Assembly: GCA_946615455.1 (NCBI GenBank)
Contig: CAMOHN010000040.1
Location: 1-8,742 of the forward strand
Reading direction: 5' to 3'
Length of the DNA: 8,742 bases
Source: an uncultured Bacteroidales bacterium
GTDB taxonomy: Bacteria; Bacteroidota; Bacteroidia; Bacteroidales; Paludibacteraceae
This document shows positions 1-6,175 of the stretch, piece by piece (position 1 is the first letter of the stretch; each line of letters opens with the position of its first letter). A program made the position numbers and the translations under genes. The notes under the pieces were generated by a model, which saw only the letters and a list, made by a program, of their open reading frames with translations, did no database searches and had not been told where the DNA came from.

Positions 1-414
1 CCGCTCCAACATGGGCAACAAGGGTTGTTTATGGTGGTAGTTATGGCGCACCAAGAGCCACTTCTGTACGCGCGCTTTGAATACATGTGCGCACCGCTTG
101 CCCGCTAAGAACATGCGCGTGCGGATGTACTGCGTTCGCAGCACATTGTGCATATCCGCCACCGCATCATACTTGTGGTAATCAAGGTCTTGCATCAGGC
201 GGCGCAACCCTAAGATGCGTTGGTGTCTGCCCCGCAAGTCCGCTCCGAAAAAGCGCACATTCTGCGGCATATTGTGAAACAATGACTCATACTGCTTACG
301 CGACAGCATCGTCAGTTCCAAGTCGGGATACTGCTCCGCCACCTGCCGCATTAGCGGAACGAGCATCGCTACATCCCCTAATGCCGAAAATCGTATGACA
401 AGCAGCCTTTTCAC
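1..414 (-). CDS. Glycosyltransferase family 9 (LPS heptosyltransferase-like), N-terminal part, cut by the left edge
   Basis: The visible 138 residues are the N-terminal half of a GT9 enzyme, the family of WaaC/WaaF that transfers a heptose from an ADP-sugar onto LPS inner core at the cytoplasmic face of the inner membrane. The start reads V/M-KRLLVIRFSALGDVAM, the Rossmann strand and turn typical of the family; D14 sits where the catalytic aspartate of WaaC lies. Further on, around residues 80-105, is the family-like pattern DAVADMHNVLRTQYIR. The start is taken as GTG at 412-414: an in-frame TAG lies five codons upstream and no ATG lies between. It follows the DUF4254 gene by 20 bp, so it is probably co-transcribed with that gene and lptB. 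The C-terminal domain that binds the nucleotide sugar is outside the window, so donor and acceptor sugars cannot be stated. The family call is firm; the exact substrate is inference. Confidence 0.88.
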   Translation of the reverse strand, partial: MKRLLVIRFSALGDVAMLVPLMRQVAEQYPDLELTMLSRKQYESLFHNMPQNVRFFGADLRGRHQRILGLRRLMQDLDYHKYDAVADMHNVLRTQYIRTRMFLAGKRCAHVFKARVQKWLLVRHNYHHKQPLLPMLER

Positions 415-434
415 AAACTCAAAACGCTATGAAC

Positions 435-1040
435 CTATTTCTTGCCGTACAGCACGGGATTGAGCGACGGGTCGTTGTACATCTTCATCTGGCGATACAC
501 TTTCATGATGCGTCTGCCGGCTTGGTAGTCGTCCAGCAGTTCGGTGATGGATGTGGTCATGTCTTGCAGTTGCTCATTGAGCACAGCCAGTTTGTCGGCG
601 CATTTGCGGTGTTGCTCGTCACTGACATCTTGGCGATTGACCTGCTCTTGCATGTGGTAAATCTTGACATGCAGGATACTCAGTCGGTCCACAGCCCAGG
701 CGGGACTCTCGGTGTTGATGCGTGCTTCGGGCAGGGGAGTGACGGCATGGAACTTCTCGTAAAAATAACTGTCAATACGCTCTACCAGGTCGGTTCGCTC
801 TTGGTTGCTGCGGTCGATGCGGCGCTTGAGAGCCAGTGCCTCAACGGGATCAATCTCCGGGTCGCGGATGATGTCCTCCAAGTGCCACTGAACCACATCA
901 ATCCAGTTTTTCTTATAGAGGTCGTACTCGATGGTGCCTTGCTCGTAGGGATTGGGCATGGGGGCATCCACATCGTCGGTTTTGTGGTAGTCTAAAACAG
1001 ACTGGGGAAAAATGGTGTTACAAAGTGCTGCAAAAGTCAT
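435..1040 (-). CDS. DUF4254 family protein
   Basis: A 201-residue soluble protein with no signal peptide or membrane segment, so probably cytoplasmic. I recognise it as a DUF4254 protein, a family common in Bacteroidota with no established function. It is largely helical and charged. Visible blocks are WHLEDIIRDP (52-61), LKRRIDRSNQERTDLVERID (71-90), an ESPAWAVDRLSILHVKIYHM block (111-130), and a C-terminal KVYRQMKMYNDPSLNPVLY (180-198). The 111-130 block resembles an S/T-x-x-x-x-IDRLSI-x-x-x-KI-x-H motif that I associate with proteins encoded beside glycosyltransferases; that likeness is from memory. The ATG at 1038-1040 is the first methionine and lies 16 bp after the lptB stop. Its place between lptB and a GT9 gene suggests a role in LPS or surface-glycan assembly (inference). 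Confidence 0.85.
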   Translation of the reverse strand: MTFAALCNTIFPQSVLDYHKTDDVDAPMPNPYEQGTIEYDLYKKNWIDVVQWHLEDIIRDPEIDPVEALALKRRIDRSNQERTDLVERIDSYFYEKFHAVTPLPEARINTESPAWAVDRLSILHVKIYHMQEQVNRQDVSDEQHRKCADKLAVLNEQLQDMTTSITELLDDYQAGRRIMKVYRQMKMYNDPSLNPVLYGKK

Positions 1041-1050
1041 GGTATGATTG

Positions 1051-1074
1051 AAAGATTTAAAGATTTGAAGATTC
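1051..1074. repeat. Three tandem 8-bp units across the lptB stop codon
   Basis: AAAGATTT at 1051-1058 and again at 1059-1066 are exact copies, followed by a diverged copy GAAGATTC at 1067-1074. The array covers the last codons and the stop (1057-1059, minus strand) of lptB. A one-unit gain or loss would shift the frame only at the extreme C-terminus or move the stop. Confidence 0.6.
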
Positions 1075-1824
1075 CGGATTGTCGGTCGGACGGGACTTCT
1101 TTTTCAGTTCGAAGTCGCGACCTAAATAGTTCTTTCTGACCGTGGGGTTGGCAGCCAACTCCTCGGGTGTGCCGTGAAAGAGAATGCGCCCCTCAAAGAG
1201 CAGGTAGGCTCGGTCGGTAATCATGAGCGTCTCGTCCACATTGTGGTCGGTGATGAGGATGCCGATGTTCTTGTCTTTCAGACGCCATACCACATCCTGA
1301 ATCTCCTGTACGGCAATGGGGTCCACCCCTGCAAAGGGCTCGTCCAGCATGACGAACTTAGGCTCAATGGCCAAGCAGCGGGCTATCTCCGTGCGTCGGC
1401 GCTCGCCGCCAGACAGACGGTCGCCGAGGTTCTTGCGCACATGCGAGAGGTTGAATTCCCGAATGAGTTGCTCCAGTTTTTCTTTTTGATACTCCGGGCT
1501 GAATGAGGTCATCTCAAGGACAGAGGCTATGTTGTCCTCTACGGTCATCTTGCGGAACACGCTGGCTTCCTGTGCCAAGTAGCCTATACCTAAACGGGCA
1601 CGGCGATACATGGGGTAGGAGGTGATGTCCTCGTCGTTGAGGTAGATATGTCCGGCATTGGCTGTCACCAGACCGGTGGTCATATAGAAGGTGGTTGTTT
1701 TGCCCGCTCCGTTAGGTCCCAACAAACCGACTATCTCGCCTTGCTGCAACTCAATGGAAACGTCATTAACCACTGTGCGCCGTCCATATCGCTTGACCAA
1801 ATGCTCTGTCCGTAACCTGTCCAT
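1057..1824 (-). CDS. lptB: LPS export ABC transporter ATP-binding protein LptB
   Basis: LptB is the cytoplasmic ATPase of the LptB2FGC complex, which extracts LPS from the inner membrane and drives it across the periplasm. The 255-residue protein has the full nucleotide-binding set: Walker A GPNGAGKTT (36-44), Q-loop Q85 in YLAQEASVFRKMTVEDN, signature LSGGERRR (137-144), Walker B FVMLDEP (157-163) with catalytic E162, D-loop AGVDP (165-169) and switch H194 in ITDHNV. The segment EASVFRKMTVEDN and the close of the protein (NYLGRDFELKKK) are LptB-like and argue against a generic ABC ATPase. Length is slightly above the roughly 240 residues of E. coli LptB because of a short polar tail, about SRPTDNPESSNL. 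It is the first gene of its operon, starting at ATG 1822-1824 behind its own promoter. A run of three 8-bp repeats overlaps its stop codon. Confidence 0.95.
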   Translation of the reverse strand: MDRLRTEHLVKRYGRRTVVNDVSIELQQGEIVGLLGPNGAGKTTTFYMTTGLVTANAGHIYLNDEDITSYPMYRRARLGIGYLAQEASVFRKMTVEDNIASVLEMTSFSPEYQKEKLEQLIREFNLSHVRKNLGDRLSGGERRRTEIARCLAIEPKFVMLDEPFAGVDPIAVQEIQDVVWRLKDKNIGILITDHNVDETLMITDRAYLLFEGRILFHGTPEELAANPTVRKNYLGRDFELKKKSRPTDNPESSNL

Positions 1825-1865
1825 AGATGAAAAAAAGAAAAGCCTTCTTTGAATGTTTTGCGCCG

Positions 1866-1896
1866 CAAAAGTAACCGCATTTTTTTATCCCGACAA
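1866..1896 (-). promoter_or_regulatory. Bacteroides-type promoter for the lptB operon
   Basis: Read on the minus strand, a perfect -7 box TACTTTTG (consensus TAnnTTTG) lies at 1873-1866, and a TTG for the -33 element lies at 1896-1894, with 20 nt between them. This would start transcription near 1860 and leave a leader of roughly 35 nt before the lptB ATG at 1824. The match follows the known consensus of the primary sigma factor in Bacteroides; no start site has been measured here. Confidence 0.75.
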
Positions 1897-1907
1897 GAAA
1901 AATCGGG
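1889..1907. repeat. Short inverted repeat between the two divergent promoters
   Basis: CCCGA at 1889-1893 and TCGGG at 1903-1907 form a perfect 5-bp inverted repeat around a 9-nt A-rich centre. It lies between the two -7 boxes, overlapping the lptB -33 element and ending 6 nt before the plus-strand -33 element. It could be an operator shared by both promoters, but arms this short can arise by chance. Confidence 0.3.
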
Positions 1908-1913
1908 CTATGT

Positions 1914-1944
1914 TTTGCCGAATGGAAAAAATACGATACTTTTG
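1914..1944 (+). promoter_or_regulatory. Bacteroides-type promoter for the antiporter-dedA pair
   Basis: TTTG at 1914-1917 (-33) and TACTTTTG at 1937-1944 (-7) are separated by 19 nt, an excellent match to the Bacteroides consensus. The predicted start is near 1950, giving a leader of about 50 nt to the ATG at 2001. This placement decides the start of the next gene: the open frame reaches back to a TTG at 1947, which lies at the predicted transcription start, and the in-frame ATG at 1959 would leave almost no leader. Confidence 0.78.
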
Positions 1945-2000
1945 CCTTGTTATTCCCGATGGGAGTGACCATAAAAGAACATTTGATTTTTTGTTTTCGT

Positions 2001-3359
2001 ATGAATGACATTACGCAATTATCGGCATGGACCATGGTTCCGTTTGGTCTGATGCTGTTAGCCATTGCCATCGGCCCGCTGGTGGCGGAGAAATGGTGGG
2101 AAAAGAATGGAAACAAGCTATTGGTTTCCATGGTGCTTGGTATTCCGACGGCCATCTACCTGATGGCCAAGTACGGCATGGATGGTGTGCATGCCTTGGA
2201 GCACCAAGTGGTGTTTGACTACATCCCCTTTATTGTGCTGCTGCTCACGCTTTATGTGGTGACCGGCGGTATCCATCTGTCAGGCGACATCAAGGCCAAA
2301 CCATGGGTCAATACTTTGTTTTTGGCTATTGGTTGGTTGCTGGCATCTGTCATGGGTACCACGGGTGCTGCCATGCTGCTCATCCGTCCGGTGATTACCA
2401 CCAACCAACAGCGTAAGTTTACGGCTCACACCGTGTTGTTTTTCATAGCGTTGGTAGCCAACTGCGGCGGTTTGCTCACTCCGCTTGGCGACCCTCCATT
2501 GTTCATGCTCTTCCTGCGCGGCGCAAGCTTTACATGGTTCCTTCACCTACTGCCCGAGTGGGCTTTCACGGGGCTGATTCTGCTGCTCATCTATTTTGTG
2601 ATGGATACATACTACTATAAGAAAGAGGACTGGACAGCACTCAGTGCCGATGCACGCGAGACCGTGCCCTTGAAGTTGACGGGTACGATCAACTTTGTAT
2701 GGCTCGTAGGTGTTGTGCTGTCTGTGGCACTAATCAACGAGGGCATGATTCCCGCCATGGGGCGTGCCGATGCTCCCATTTGGCTTAAGTTCCTTCGTGA
2801 GATTGTGCTGCTCTCCATCATGATTGTTTCGCTCTATACCACCGACCGCAAAGTGCGCTATGAGGACAACAAATACACATGGGATCCCATTATAGAAGTG
2901 GCATATCTGTTCTTTGGTATCTTCACCACAATGACCCCCGCCTTGATTTTCCTTCGTGCCCATGCAGCCGATTTGGGCTTTGCTCATGCTTGGCAGTTCT
3001 ATTATGCCACCGGTGCTTTGTCCTCGTTCCTTGACAACACGCCCACGGCCGTTGCATTCCACGGAGTGGCTTCCGGTCTGCCCGAGAGCATAGCCGCTAT
3101 GGCTGCCATAGGCGGCGAAGGCATCTACAACGGTATGTCGTTTGTAGCCGGCATTCCGGAGATCCTGCTCAAGGCCATCTCGTTGGCAGCCGTCATGTTC
3201 GGCTCGCTGACTTATATCGGCAACGGACCCAATTTCATGGTCAAAGCCATCGCCGAGGAGAACCACATCAAGATGCCGACATTCTTCGGCTATATGATGC
3301 GCTTCTCGTTGCTGATTCTGCTGCCGGTGTATGTGTTGGTTCAGTTGCTGTTCCTCTAA
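2001..3359 (+). CDS. Ion-transporter-superfamily membrane protein, Na+/H+ antiporter-like (NhaD/CitMHS-like)
   Basis: A 452-residue, very hydrophobic inner-membrane protein with about ten or more predicted membrane segments (for example 11-28, 37-55, 73-91, 104-128, 143-160, 188-202, 230-246, 266-280, 298-318, 435-452). Two re-entrant-type motifs mark the ion transporter superfamily: GTTGAAMLLIRP (119-130) with TPLGDPPLF (160-168) in the first half, and FLDNTPTAVAFH (343-354) with GNGPNFMVKAIAEE (407-420) in the second. The DNTP motif is typical of the ArsB/NhaD/citrate transporter group. Bacteroidota homologues are usually called sodium:proton antiporters; the transported ion is not proven by sequence. 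The start is ATG 2001 (MNDITQLSAW), chosen over TTG 1947 and ATG 1959 because the promoter lies at 1914-1944. The dedA gene follows after 12 bp. Confidence 0.85.
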   Translation: MNDITQLSAWTMVPFGLMLLAIAIGPLVAEKWWEKNGNKLLVSMVLGIPTAIYLMAKYGMDGVHALEHQVVFDYIPFIVLLLTLYVVTGGIHLSGDIKAKPWVNTLFLAIGWLLASVMGTTGAAMLLIRPVITTNQQRKFTAHTVLFFIALVANCGGLLTPLGDPPLFMLFLRGASFTWFLHLLPEWAFTGLILLLIYFVMDTYYYKKEDWTALSADARETVPLKLTGTINFVWLVGVVLSVALINEGMIPAMGRADAPIWLKFLREIVLLSIMIVSLYTTDRKVRYEDNKYTWDPIIEVAYLFFGIFTTMTPALIFLRAHAADLGFAHAWQFYYATGALSSFLDNTPTAVAFHGVASGLPESIAAMAAIGGEGIYNGMSFVAGIPEILLKAISLAAVMFGSLTYIGNGPNFMVKAIAEENHIKMPTFFGYMMRFSLLILLPVYVLVQLLFL

Positions 3360-3371
3360 ACAGGTCAGAAG

Positions 3372-4022
3372 ATGTCTATTGTCGATCAAGTGATAGCGTG
3401 GTATTCGGTGCACATGAACTATGCATCGATTACCGCGCTGATGACCATCGAGTCTTCGTTTATTCCCTTTCCCAGTGAGGTGGTCATTCCTCCTGCTGTC
3501 TTTGTGGCAAGCGAGGCAGGCAGTCCGTTGGCAGTGACGGGCAACTACCTAATGGATGTGGCGTTCATAGTGCTGTTCGGTACGGCGGGGGCTTTGTTGG
3601 GCGCCATGATCAACTATGCGCTGTCTGTATGGTTGGGTCGTCCTCTCATCTATAAGTTTGCTGACAGCAAGCTGGGGCATTTGTGCCTATTGAGTGCAGA
3701 GAAAGTTGAGCGTGCCGAGACATACTTTAACGACCACGGAAAGGTCAGTACGTTTGTAGGTAGGCTCATTCCGGGCATTCGCCAACTCATCAGCATTCCT
3801 GCCGGCCTGAGCCGTATGCCCTTTGGGCAGTTCTTGCTGTACACTTTTCTGGGTGCCTTGGCATGGAACTGCGTGTTGGCTCTCATAGGCTATGTGGCAC
3901 ACGGGCAGATGGATGTCATAAAAACATATAGCCACGAACTGAGCGTGGCTATACTGGTGCTGGTGGCTGTGGCGGTGATATATGTTATTGTTCGCCGTTT
4001 TGTTTCAACCAAGCGCGGATAG
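3372..4022 (+). CDS. DedA family (SNARE-associated/VTT domain) membrane protein
   Basis: A 216-residue inner-membrane protein of the DedA family. Members are linked to proton-motive-force homeostasis, and several return undecaprenyl phosphate or other lipids across the cytoplasmic membrane. Diagnostic blocks are IESSFIPFPSEVVIPPA (26-42), the glycine-rich membrane segment LFGTAGALLGAMINYALSVWLGR (68-90, an entry helix and loop), and FVGRLIPGIRQLISIPAG (128-145), which holds the two conserved arginines R131 and R137. A long hydrophobic segment at 190-207 precedes a basic tail (RRFVSTKRG). The ATG at 3372 lies 12 bp after the antiporter stop, so the two are probably co-transcribed. Its last 38 bp overlap the end of the opposing minus-strand gene, and codons 183-194 also encode that operon's putative terminator. 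The substrate is unknown. Confidence 0.9.
   Translation: MSIVDQVIAWYSVHMNYASITALMTIESSFIPFPSEVVIPPAVFVASEAGSPLAVTGNYLMDVAFIVLFGTAGALLGAMINYALSVWLGRPLIYKFADSKLGHLCLLSAEKVERAETYFNDHGKVSTFVGRLIPGIRQLISIPAGLSRMPFGQFLLYTFLGALAWNCVLALIGYVAHGQMDVIKTYSHELSVAILVLVAVAVIYVIVRRFVSTKRG
3917..3953 (-). terminator. Putative intrinsic terminator of the murC-ftsQAZ operon, inside dedA
   Basis: TATAGCCACG (3927-3936) and CGTGGCTATA (3944-3953) form a perfect 10-bp stem with a 7-nt loop. In the minus-strand transcript the stem is followed at once by UGUUUUUAUG (3926-3917), a good U-tract, and it begins 31 nt after the stop of the last minus-strand gene. On the plus strand no T-run follows, so it should act only on minus-strand RNA. 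It is coding sequence for DedA at the same time. Confidence 0.78.
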
Positions 4023-4875
4023 CGCGACGGCGCTCCCAACACAGCGCGACAAGGCAACCTAACAGCCAACCTATCAGCAATCCGAGAGCGGTGCATTTGA
4101 AGCGACCGTTCTCGGCTTTCTTTTGCGGCACAAAATGCCCGTGCAACACAACGGGGGCCGTGCAGCTTGCGTAGCGTATGTCGCGTTGTTCCTTGTGAGA
4201 CATGAACTGCTCAATCTGCTTGACGGGCAGGATTATTTCTTGTCGTCCCAAGACCAATTCCCATGCGTTGGACTGCACCTGACGCGACCCTGCCGAAGCA
4301 TAGAAGGCAGTGGTCATCGAGTCTAACTTGTCCACCTGCTCTTGGTCGAAGCGATACCGGCGATCCATGTGTGCCTTGAAGTAGTTGAAGACATGAATAA
4401 ACTGTTGTTGGCTGTTGAAGCGGTCCATTATACGCTGCTCGATGGCAGGGATATGGGTAGTGTCGCACACAATGAACTGCAAGCCAATCTGGTCGGACAT
4501 GCTCACATTGACCGAGTCTTCAGGCGAATGATGACCTTTTAGATCCACATAGTCTGCCACCCCATCGTTGAGACAATCCACCACAGTGAATGCTTGATAT
4601 GTCTTGTCCATGGACTCAAAGTAGTCTGCCACTTCGCGGAACGAGGGGCCGTTGAGGGTGGCAACGGCGTTGACTTTGTATATCTTGTTGCTCGGGCGCG
4701 AGTAGTAAACGGCGAGGGCTGTGACAGCAATCACAAACACAGCGACCAACCACCATTGCCGGTACGAGAGACGCACCATGCCTTTGAACAATGTCATGCA
4801 GGCACGAAGAAGGTTTTTGATGCCATTGGCACATAGGACAAGTACATCCCAAAGGTTCATTTCTTGGTGTTCCAT
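3985..4875 (-). CDS. Two-pass inner-membrane protein with Wzz-like topology, function unknown
   Basis: A 296-residue protein I cannot assign to a named gene. It has an N-terminal cytoplasmic stretch, a membrane segment at about 42-58 (WLVAVFVIAVTALAVYY) followed directly by RPSNKIYKV, a soluble domain of about 200 residues, and a second membrane segment at 262-279 followed by the basic tail ERRRAIRAWLKQ. Two terminal helices around a periplasmic domain is the layout of Wzz/chain-length-determinant proteins and related co-polymerases; the RPxxxIYKV junction fits too, but the rest shows no motif I can name. The start is ATG 4875: the frame extends only to a TTG at 4881, which is weaker. It lies 38 bp after ftsZ, with no promoter seen, so it probably belongs to the dcw transcript. 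Its 3' end overlaps dedA by 38 bp, and codons for about residues 256-267 overlap the opposing terminator. Confidence 0.85.
   Translation of the reverse strand: MEHQEMNLWDVLVLCANGIKNLLRACMTLFKGMVRLSYRQWWLVAVFVIAVTALAVYYSRPSNKIYKVNAVATLNGPSFREVADYFESMDKTYQAFTVVDCLNDGVADYVDLKGHHSPEDSVNVSMSDQIGLQFIVCDTTHIPAIEQRIMDRFNSQQQFIHVFNYFKAHMDRRYRFDQEQVDKLDSMTTAFYASAGSRQVQSNAWELVLGRQEIILPVKQIEQFMSHKEQRDIRYASCTAPVVLHGHFVPQKKAENGRFKCTALGLLIGWLLGCLVALCWERRRAIRAWLKQNGEQ
4082..4124 (+). terminator. Putative intrinsic terminator of the antiporter-dedA operon, inside the opposing gene
   Basis: Positions 4082-4092 pair with 4105-4115 over 11 bp (CCGAGAGCGGT against ACCGTTCTCGG), with one G-U wobble (4088/4109) and a 12-nt loop. 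CTTTCTTTT (4116-4124) follows directly. The hairpin begins 59 nt after the dedA stop. The wobble pair would be a C/A mismatch in minus-strand RNA, and no A-run lies on the other side, so it is oriented for the plus strand. It overlaps the coding sequence of the Wzz-like gene. Confidence 0.68.
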
Positions 4876-4913
4876 AATCAAATGGGTTTATTTGTGTTGG
4901 GTGAGTTGTTGTC

Positions 4914-6167
4914 TTAGCGTCGTCCGAACATCCAGCCGAAAGCAGACGATTTTTCCTTATTGTTGTTATCCACAGTGTGTGTGGTTGGCTGCGAAGGGTT
5001 GTGCTGCTTGTCGTCGTCAAACTTGATGACTATGTCGCCGGCATCGGTGCCTTGTTGACGCGTCTGGGACTGTGTGGATGGGTTGGAGGATGGCGTGAGG
5101 TTGATGAGGGGCTGGTTGGGGTCGGCAGGTTTTTCATAATTCTTTTGTATGGCCTGCGGTACGGTCAGTCGGGTGGTGTCGCCGGTGTCCTCAATGGTGG
5201 GAATGTCGCTGATGGTGTAGCCGGTGGCAATGAGCGACACGCGCACATCCTCGCCCAGGCTGTTGTCATAGGTAGCACCCCATTGCACTTCGACCTCGTC
5301 GCCCACTTGGTCAATGAAGCGGTTGAGCACCTTGAACTCGGATGTGCGGATGGCATGCTCCTCAGAGCAATAGAGTTGCAGCAGCACACGGTGGGCACCG
5401 CGTACATCGTTGGAGTTGACCAGTGGCGACTCAAGCGCATCTTTGATGGCATCTTCCAGCCGGTTCTCGCCGCCGGCACGACCAACGTTCATGATGGCTA
5501 CATTGCCGTCTTTGAGCGTATTATAGACATCGGAGAAATCGGTGTTGATATAGCCGCGTACATTGATGATTTCGGCAATGGACTTGGCGGCGTTGCATAT
5601 CACATCATCAGACTTGGCAAAGGCGGTCTTGATGTCCATGTCGGGATAGATCTCGGTCAGTTTCTCGTTGCTAATGACAATGATGGCATCGACATGGGCT
5701 GCCAGTTTGGCAACGCCGAGCATGGCTTTTTCGATTTTTCTTTTACCTTCGAATAGGAAAGGAATGGTGACAATGCCTACGGTGAGTATGCCCATCTCGC
5801 GTGCCACTTCGGCAATGATGGGTGATGCTCCGGTGCCGGTGCCGCCACCCATACCGGCAGCCAAGAAGAGCATCTTGGTGCCGTCGTTGAGGGCTTCCTT
5901 GATGCGGTCACGCGACTGCTCGGCATATTCGCATGCCACTTCGGGCTTGCCACCGGCTCCCAGACCGATGCCCAGTTGCAACTTGGCGGGTATGGGCGAG
6001 TCGCTCAACACCTGACGGTCTGTATTGCAAATGAGGTAGGTGACCCCGTCTATGCCTTGGTTGTACATATAGTTGATGGCATTGCCGCCACCGCCGCCCA
6101 CGCCCATCACCTTGATGATGGTGTCTTGGGCAAAGTCTAACTGGATGGGTAATAATTCGTCTTCCAT
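4914..6167 (-). CDS. ftsZ: Cell division GTPase FtsZ
   Basis: FtsZ is the tubulin-like GTPase that forms the cytokinetic ring under the inner membrane. The 417-residue protein has the N-terminal glycine loop VGGGGGNA (23-30), the tubulin signature GGGTGTG (107-113) that binds the GTP phosphates, and the T7 loop NTDFSD (208-213) whose aspartates complete the GTPase site of the neighbouring subunit. The globular part ends near 322. A linker of about 80 residues, rich in N, Q, P, S and T, follows with an acidic patch FDDD (383-386). The extreme C-terminus reads SSAFGWMFGRR rather than the proline-centred DIPxFL-type peptide of E. coli. The start ATG 6165-6167 is preceded by an A-rich leader and lies 8 bp after the ftsA stop, implying tight co-expression. 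Confidence 0.97.
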   Translation of the reverse strand: MEDELLPIQLDFAQDTIIKVMGVGGGGGNAINYMYNQGIDGVTYLICNTDRQVLSDSPIPAKLQLGIGLGAGGKPEVACEYAEQSRDRIKEALNDGTKMLFLAAGMGGGTGTGASPIIAEVAREMGILTVGIVTIPFLFEGKRKIEKAMLGVAKLAAHVDAIIVISNEKLTEIYPDMDIKTAFAKSDDVICNAAKSIAEIINVRGYINTDFSDVYNTLKDGNVAIMNVGRAGGENRLEDAIKDALESPLVNSNDVRGAHRVLLQLYCSEEHAIRTSEFKVLNRFIDQVGDEVEVQWGATYDNSLGEDVRVSLIATGYTISDIPTIEDTGDTTRLTVPQAIQKNYEKPADPNQPLINLTPSSNPSTQSQTRQQGTDAGDIVIKFDDDKQHNPSQPTTHTVDNNNKEKSSAFGWMFGRR

Positions 6168-6175
6168 AGTGTGTT

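Noticed and set aside
429..995. Plus-strand open frame of 188 codons opposite the DUF4254 gene
   Set aside because: Its translation is a hydrophobic mirror of the coding strand; the minus-strand protein has recognisable family blocks and operon spacing.
1947..2000. N-terminal extension of the antiporter-like gene from TTG 1947 or ATG 1959
   Set aside because: TTG 1947 lies at the predicted transcription start and ATG 1959 would leave only a few leader nucleotides; ATG 2001 gives a normal N-terminus and a leader of about 50 nt.
1825..2000. Search for a small gene or RNA in the divergent spacer
   Set aside because: The space is accounted for by the two promoters and leaders; no plausible small open frame or RNA fold beyond the short CCCGA/TCGGG repeat.
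3633..3660. TAAGTTTG at 3653-3660 with an upstream TTG, resembling a promoter inside dedA
   Set aside because: The spacing (17 nt) is short and the match lies mid-gene with no gene start downstream on that strand.
4021..4050. Direct repeat AGCGCGAC at 4021-4028 and 4043-4050
   Set aside because: Only 8 bp, in a GC-rich coding stretch, with no mobile-element or attachment-site context.
4977..5756. Long plus-strand open frame antisense to ftsZ (259 codons), and a similar one antisense to ftsA (6377-7180)
   Set aside because: Low-complexity G/V/D-rich translations without a domain, lying fully within confidently identified ftsZ and ftsA; no promoter found. They are shadows of codon bias.
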